This document shows, one piece after another, positions 59,167 through 64,000 of a stretch of DNA of 64,000 nucleotides; position 1 is the stretch's first letter; every line of letters starts with the position of its first letter. The position numbers and the translations under genes were made by a program. The DNA is from Terramyces sp. JEL0728 (lineage: Eukaryota > Chytridiomycota > Chytridiomycetes > Rhizophydiales > Terramycetaceae), in contig JADIIU010000021.1 of assembly GCA_027603945.1 (NCBI GenBank), positions 62,001-126,000 on the forward strand, given 5' to 3'. The notes beneath the pieces are model-generated. The model saw only the letters and a list, made by a program, of their open reading frames with translations. It did no database searches and was not told where the DNA came from.

Positions 59167-62100
59167 ATGGCCGTAACTCACTCAGCAGTGTATTCTATCG
59201 GTTCCGATGCTCAAGGAGTATTATTACTTAGTGACGGGTCAAGCTACAAGGGAACTTCCTTTGGTGCAAATGTATCAGTTGCTGGAGAAACTGTTTTCCA
59301 AACAGGTATGTTTAGTATAATATAAGGGATGGTGGGATATCCTGAATCGCTTACTGATCCTTCTTATCAAGGCCAAATCTTGGTATTAACTTTCCCATTA
59401 GTTGGAAATTATGGTGTGCCTTCACGCACTGAGGTTTATTTTAGATTTACAAGTAGGTTGAAAAGACACTTGAAAATCTCCCAGTTTATTTTGAATCTTC
59501 TAAAATCCATATTGCGTGTTTGATAGTTGGTATTTATTCGCAAGATTTCTCCCACTATCTTGCAAATTCTTCTTTATCGCAATGGTTGAAAGAGCAAAAC
59601 ATTCCAGCATTGTACGGAGTCGATACTAGAGTACTCACAAAGAAGATCCGCACTCAGGGATCAATGTTGGGAAAAGTGGTATTTCCAAAGGAAAGTTCAA
59701 AATCGTAAGTGAAATTCGGTGTTTGAGAAATCCAGGGTTTCAATCTCACCAAAGATAGAATAGTTAACACGCAGATATCCAAAAGTTGCTCCCCACCCAA
59801 CATTGCCAAACCCAGAGTGGTTGGAAGAGTACGAGGACACTGAATGGGTTGATCCTAACGGAACCAATCTGGTAGCGCAAGTTTCCACTAGAAAAGCAAC
59901 TACTTATCAACCGCTTTCAACAGCCACTCCTGTCAAAGGACCAGACGGTAAAGTTTTGCATATTCTTGCTGTTGATGTTGGTATGAAAAACAATCAAATC
60001 AGGTGTTTCGCCAAGCGTGGTGTGTCGGTTACAGTTGTGCCATGGGACTATGATTTCACTAAAGAAACAAACTATGACGGTTTGTTCATTAGTAACGGAC
60101 CTGGCGACCCGTCCACTTTAACAATTGTCATAGAAAGATTGGCAAAAATGCTTCAGGCTAAAACAAAGCCAATTTTCGGTATCTGTTTGGGCCACCAACT
60201 TTTGGGATTGGCTTCTGGTGCAAAAACTATTAAACTCCTCTATGGTAACCGTGGTCACAACATTCCTTGCACTGATTTGCAAACAGGAAGGTGTTACATC
60301 ACTTCGCAGAATCACGGGTTTGCGGTTGACGTTTCAACCTTGAAGGACGGTTGGGAACCATACTTTATCAATGCCAACGATCAATCCAACGAAGTAATTT
60401 GTATTGACAACAGGGTATTATTCACAAGTCTCTCCCATTCTTTAGTGTACAATTCCATCCTGAATCAACCCCGGGTCCGTGGGATACTGAATATTTATTT
60501 GACAAATTTATCGCGTCTGCCAAGGACTGTGCTTTTGCTAAGAAATTAGTACCAATAGCGCAACCTCCTCGCCCAAGTGCACCAATTAGAAAGAGACCAA
60601 AGAAGGTGCTTGTTTTGGGATCGGGTGGTTTATCTATTGGCCAAGCTGGAGAATTTGATTATTCTGGATCTCAATGTATCAAAGCTTTGAAAGAAGAAAA
60701 AATTTACACTGTGTTGATTAATCCAAATATTGCAACTATCCAAACATCGAAAGGGCTCGCTGACAAGGTGTATTTCCTGCCTGTCACCCCAGAATATGTA
60801 AGGAAGGTCATCAAATACGAAAAACCAGACGGTATCTATGTTACATTTGGTGGTCAGACCGCACTTAATGTCGGGGTTCAATTGAAGAACGAATTTAAGA
60901 GTCTCGGGGTCGAAGTACTTGGCACCCAAATTGAAACTATTGAAATTACCGAAGATCGAGAGCTTTTCAATGCCGCTCTTGCTGAAATTGGCGAAAAGAC
61001 TGCAGTAAGTCATGCCGCCACTACAATGGAAGAAGCAATGAAAGCAGGAAAAGAAATCGGCTTCCCGTTGATCATTCGTGCCGCTTATGCTCTTGGCGGT
61101 TTGGGCTCTGGGTTTGCTGAAAATGAAGCTCAATTAAGAGAACTGTGCACAAAGGCGTTTTCGATATCTCCTCAAGTTTTGGTAGAAAAGTCAATGAAAG
61201 GCTGGAAAGAAGTAGAATACGAAGTTGTTCGTGACGCTGCAGATAACTGTATTACTGTTTGTAATATGGAAAACTTTGATCCTCTTGGAGTTCACACGGG
61301 CGAATCCATCGTTATTGCTCCGTCACAGACTTTATCAGATGAAGATTATATGATGCTGAGAAGAACCGCAGTCAATGTCATTCGCCACCTGGGAGTTGTC
61401 GGGGAATGTAATATTCAATACGCACTCAATCCACTCACTAAAGACTACTGTATTATAGAAGTAAATGCCCGTCTTTCGAGAAGTTCAGCATTGGCTTCTA
61501 AAGCAACGGGCTATCCGCTAGCGTTTGTCGCTGCAAAACTTGGGCTAGGAATCCCTCTTACAGAAGTAAAGAACAGTGTTACCAAGAAGACTATTGCCTG
61601 CTTTGAGCCTAGTTTGGATTACTGTGTAATCAAAATGCCAAGATGGGATCTAAAGAAATTCGACAGAGTAAGCAACAAAATTGGATCCGCAATGAAAAGT
61701 GTTGGAGAGGTTATGGCGATTGGAAGAAACTTTGAAGAAACGTTCCAAAAAGCTGTCCGTGCTGTCGAATTTTCCAACATTGGATTTGCTGATACTGATC
61801 GTGTCTCTGAAGCAGATATCGATGAAGAAATCAAAAACCCAACTCCTATGCGTATTTTTGCTATTGCAAAAGCCATGCACAAAGGATATTCAGTTGAAAA
61901 GATCCATGACATGTGCAAAATTGATCGATGGTTTTTGAACAGATTGCAAACTATTGTAAACCACGATAAGCTACTCCAAAAGTTCTCACCTGCTACTATT
62001 CAAGATAATCACATCCGATATGCAAAGCAAATTGGGTTTTCTGACAGACAGATTGCAATTGCTGTGGGCAGTACCGAATTGGCTTTCCGAAAGCTCAGAG

Positions 62101-64000
62101 TTGAAAGGGGAATCACACCGTTTGTGAAGCAAATTGATACTGTTGCTGCTGAATTCCCATGTTACACCAACTATCTGTATACCACCTATAACGCCTCTGA
62201 ACACGACATTACCTTTGAAGACAGGGGTGTAATGGTTCTTGGAAGCGGAGTCTACTGCATAGGAAGTAGTGTTGAATTCGACTGGTGTGCTGTCAGATGT
62301 ATTCGCACTCTGCGTGCCAAGGGATATAAAACCGTAATGGTCAACTATAACCCCGAAACTGTTTCTACGGATTACGATGAGGCTGATAGGCTTTATTTCG
62401 AAAATTTGACTCTGGAAAGAGTTTTGGATATTTACGAAATCGAAAACTCTGCAGGTGCGGTAGTCTGTATGGGCGGGCAATCGCCAAACAATATTGCATT
62501 GGCACTGCACAGAGAAAAGGTAAAGATATTTGGTACGTCCCCAGAAAAGATTGATGGTGCTGAGAACAGATACAAATTCTCCAGAATGTGCGACAAGATT
62601 GGCGTAGATCAGCCGCTGTGGAAAGAATTGACTTCTATGGATGACGCGTCCAGTTTCTGTGAACAAGTTGGGTACCCGGTGCTTGTCCGCCCGTCGTATG
62701 TCCTTTCTGGAGCAGCGATGAACGTTGTATACTCTGAAACTGACTTGCACAGTTACTTGCAAATGGCAGTTAGTGTTTCACGAGACTATCCTGTTGTTAT
62801 TACCAAGTTCATTGAAGAAGCAAAGGAAGTTGAAATGGATGCAGTGGCTATTGATGGCAAACTTGTTATGCATGTAATCACCGAACACGTTGAAAATGCC
62901 GGCGTACACTCTGGTGATGCAACGCTTATCCTTCCTCCGCAAGATTTGGATCCAGAAACTGTTCGCAAGATTGAAATCGCCACAGCTAAAGTGGTTGAAG
63001 CCTTAAATGTAACTGGTCCGTGCAACATTCAATTCATAGCAAAAAATAACGAAATCAAAATAATTGAATGTAACGTTCGCGCTTCCAGATCGTTCCCATT
63101 CGTTTCCAAAGTCCTTAACTGCGATTTGATTGAAATGGCTACCCTGGCTATTATGGGCGAAACTGTCACACCATATCCAGACATTGAAAAAGTGGACTAT
63201 GTTGCGGTGAAGGTTCCTCAATTCAGTTTCAGCAGGTTGGCCGGCGCAGATCCTATTCTTGGTGTTGAAATGGCATCTACCGGTGAAGTTGCTTGTTTCG
63301 GAAAAGATAAATACGAAGCTTACATCAAAGCGCTTGTTGCAACCAACTTTAGGCTCCCAAAGAAAAACATTCTCTTTTCCATTGGTTCCTTCAAGGAAAA
63401 AATGGAATTGCTGCCATCTGTAAAGAAATTGCATCAATTAGGATTCAAATTATTTGCAACTTCTGGAACTTCTGATTTCATGAGTGAACACGACATCCCA
63501 CTTCAATATCTAGAAGCTATTGAAGATGACCATACTGAACAAAGAAAGGAATATAGTCTCAACTACCACTTGGAAAACAAACTTATTGATTTATACATCA
63601 ACTTGCCGTCAAATAACAAATTCAGAAGACCCGCTGCTTATGTTTCGCAAGGTTATAAAACCAGACGTATGGCTGTTGATTTCAACATCCCACTTATTAC
63701 CAACATTAAGTGTGCAAAGCTGTTCGTCGAAGCACTCTCTCGAGGCGTGGAGTACGAAATTAGCGCACATGATTATCAATCTTCACATGTCTCTGTTACT
63801 CTTCCGGGATTAGTCAGCATTGAAAGCAGCTTGAATCAAGAAGTAGCCAAACGCTCCAAGCTTGCGCTAGCTGGTGGTTTCACAACAATTGCAAACGGGC
63901 CAGTTGCATTGGCTGAAGTTGAAAAATTCAAGAACACTTGTGGAGATGTGTCATATGTCGATTACGCCATTGCCGGAACAGTCGAAAGTTTGCCTGCATT
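59167..64000 (+). CDS. URA2: Multifunctional pyrimidine synthesis protein URA2/CAD, 5' part
   Basis: Glutamine amidotransferase, carbamoyl-phosphate synthetase and a dihydroorotase-like domain, truncated by the window end before the expected aspartate transcarbamylase. GATase: [35 protein letters not shown] (catalytic Cys) and VQFHPES. CPSase: [59 protein letters not shown], then the second half with [18 protein letters not shown] and [14 protein letters not shown]. The DHOase-like domain reads [14 protein letters not shown] where active enzymes have DVHVHLRE, so it is a dead fungal-type domain. Introns lie at 59306-59326 and 59434-59456, plus an exceptional 70-nt one at 59705-59774. Continuity at 60429-60445 needs removal of 17 nt without a GT donor. 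Confidence 0.95.

Noticed and set aside
1..64000. Ciliate or other alternative genetic code, suggested by the tiny introns
   Set aside because: TAA, TAG and TGA all end genes at expected family lengths and none is needed inside exons.
1..64000. Prokaryotic operons, CRISPR arrays, insertion sequences, phage or transposon genes
   Set aside because: Genes are intron-split and eukaryotic; no spaced short repeats, transposase motifs or terminal inverted repeats were seen at the duplication edges.

Overview
The window is nuclear DNA of a gene-dense, AT-rich fungus or close fungal relative that very probably makes a flagellated stage. Fungal affinity rests on an OPT-type oligopeptide transporter, a Fzo1-type mitofusin, and a URA2-type multienzyme whose dihydroorotase domain has lost its zinc motif. 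A flagellum is implied by TMEM17 (ciliary transition zone) and ARL6/BBS3 (BBSome GTPase). I cannot name the species. A zoosporic or reduced early-diverging lineage (chytrid, blastoclad, sanchytrid, Rozella or aphelid-like) is an inference. Genes are cut by ultra-short introns, nearly all 18-24 nt and most often 19-21, usually GTA... with a TAAT or TAAC motif just before AG. Splicing them by eye restores full-length, in-frame proteins, and the coordinates below include these introns.

About 15.5 kb is present twice in direct orientation: positions 1-15517 and 19082-34568, roughly 1% diverged. Each copy carries, in order: a small membrane protein (cut by the window edge in copy 1), an FG nucleoporin of the Nup58 type, an ArsC/Spx-like thioredoxin-fold protein, TMEM17, the proteasome scaffold ECM29 (14 introns), a calponin-homology protein with an acidic tail, an MFS transporter, a 2-Cys peroxiredoxin, an unrecognised 389-residue protein, and COP9 signalosome subunit 6. 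All genes are open in both copies. The 3.6 kb between them holds 3-ketodihydrosphingosine reductase, eIF1A, TSR2 and a secreted Cys-rich GPI-type protein. Either a recent segmental duplication or a haplotype or assembly duplication would explain this.

Right of the duplication (34.6-64 kb) lie an R3H protein, phytochelatin synthase, the kinetochore protein Nuf2, a 1135-residue coiled-coil protein, the CSB/Rad26 (ERCC6) remodeller, a full-length ABCB transporter, an OPT transporter, a class II (bacterial-type) HMG-CoA reductase apparently fused to about 430 residues of unknown function, RFC3, ARL6, Fzo1 and the 5' part of the URA2/CAD pyrimidine gene, which runs off the right edge.

The most unusual points are the HMG-CoA reductase fusion, the KDSR/CSN6 gene pair that shares 39 nt in the same frame with the KDSR stop inside a CSN6 intron, the narrow intron-length rule (several introns skip an earlier AG to reach 20 nt), a few non-canonical splice or frame anomalies, and the large duplication with one breakpoint inside the last KDSR codons.
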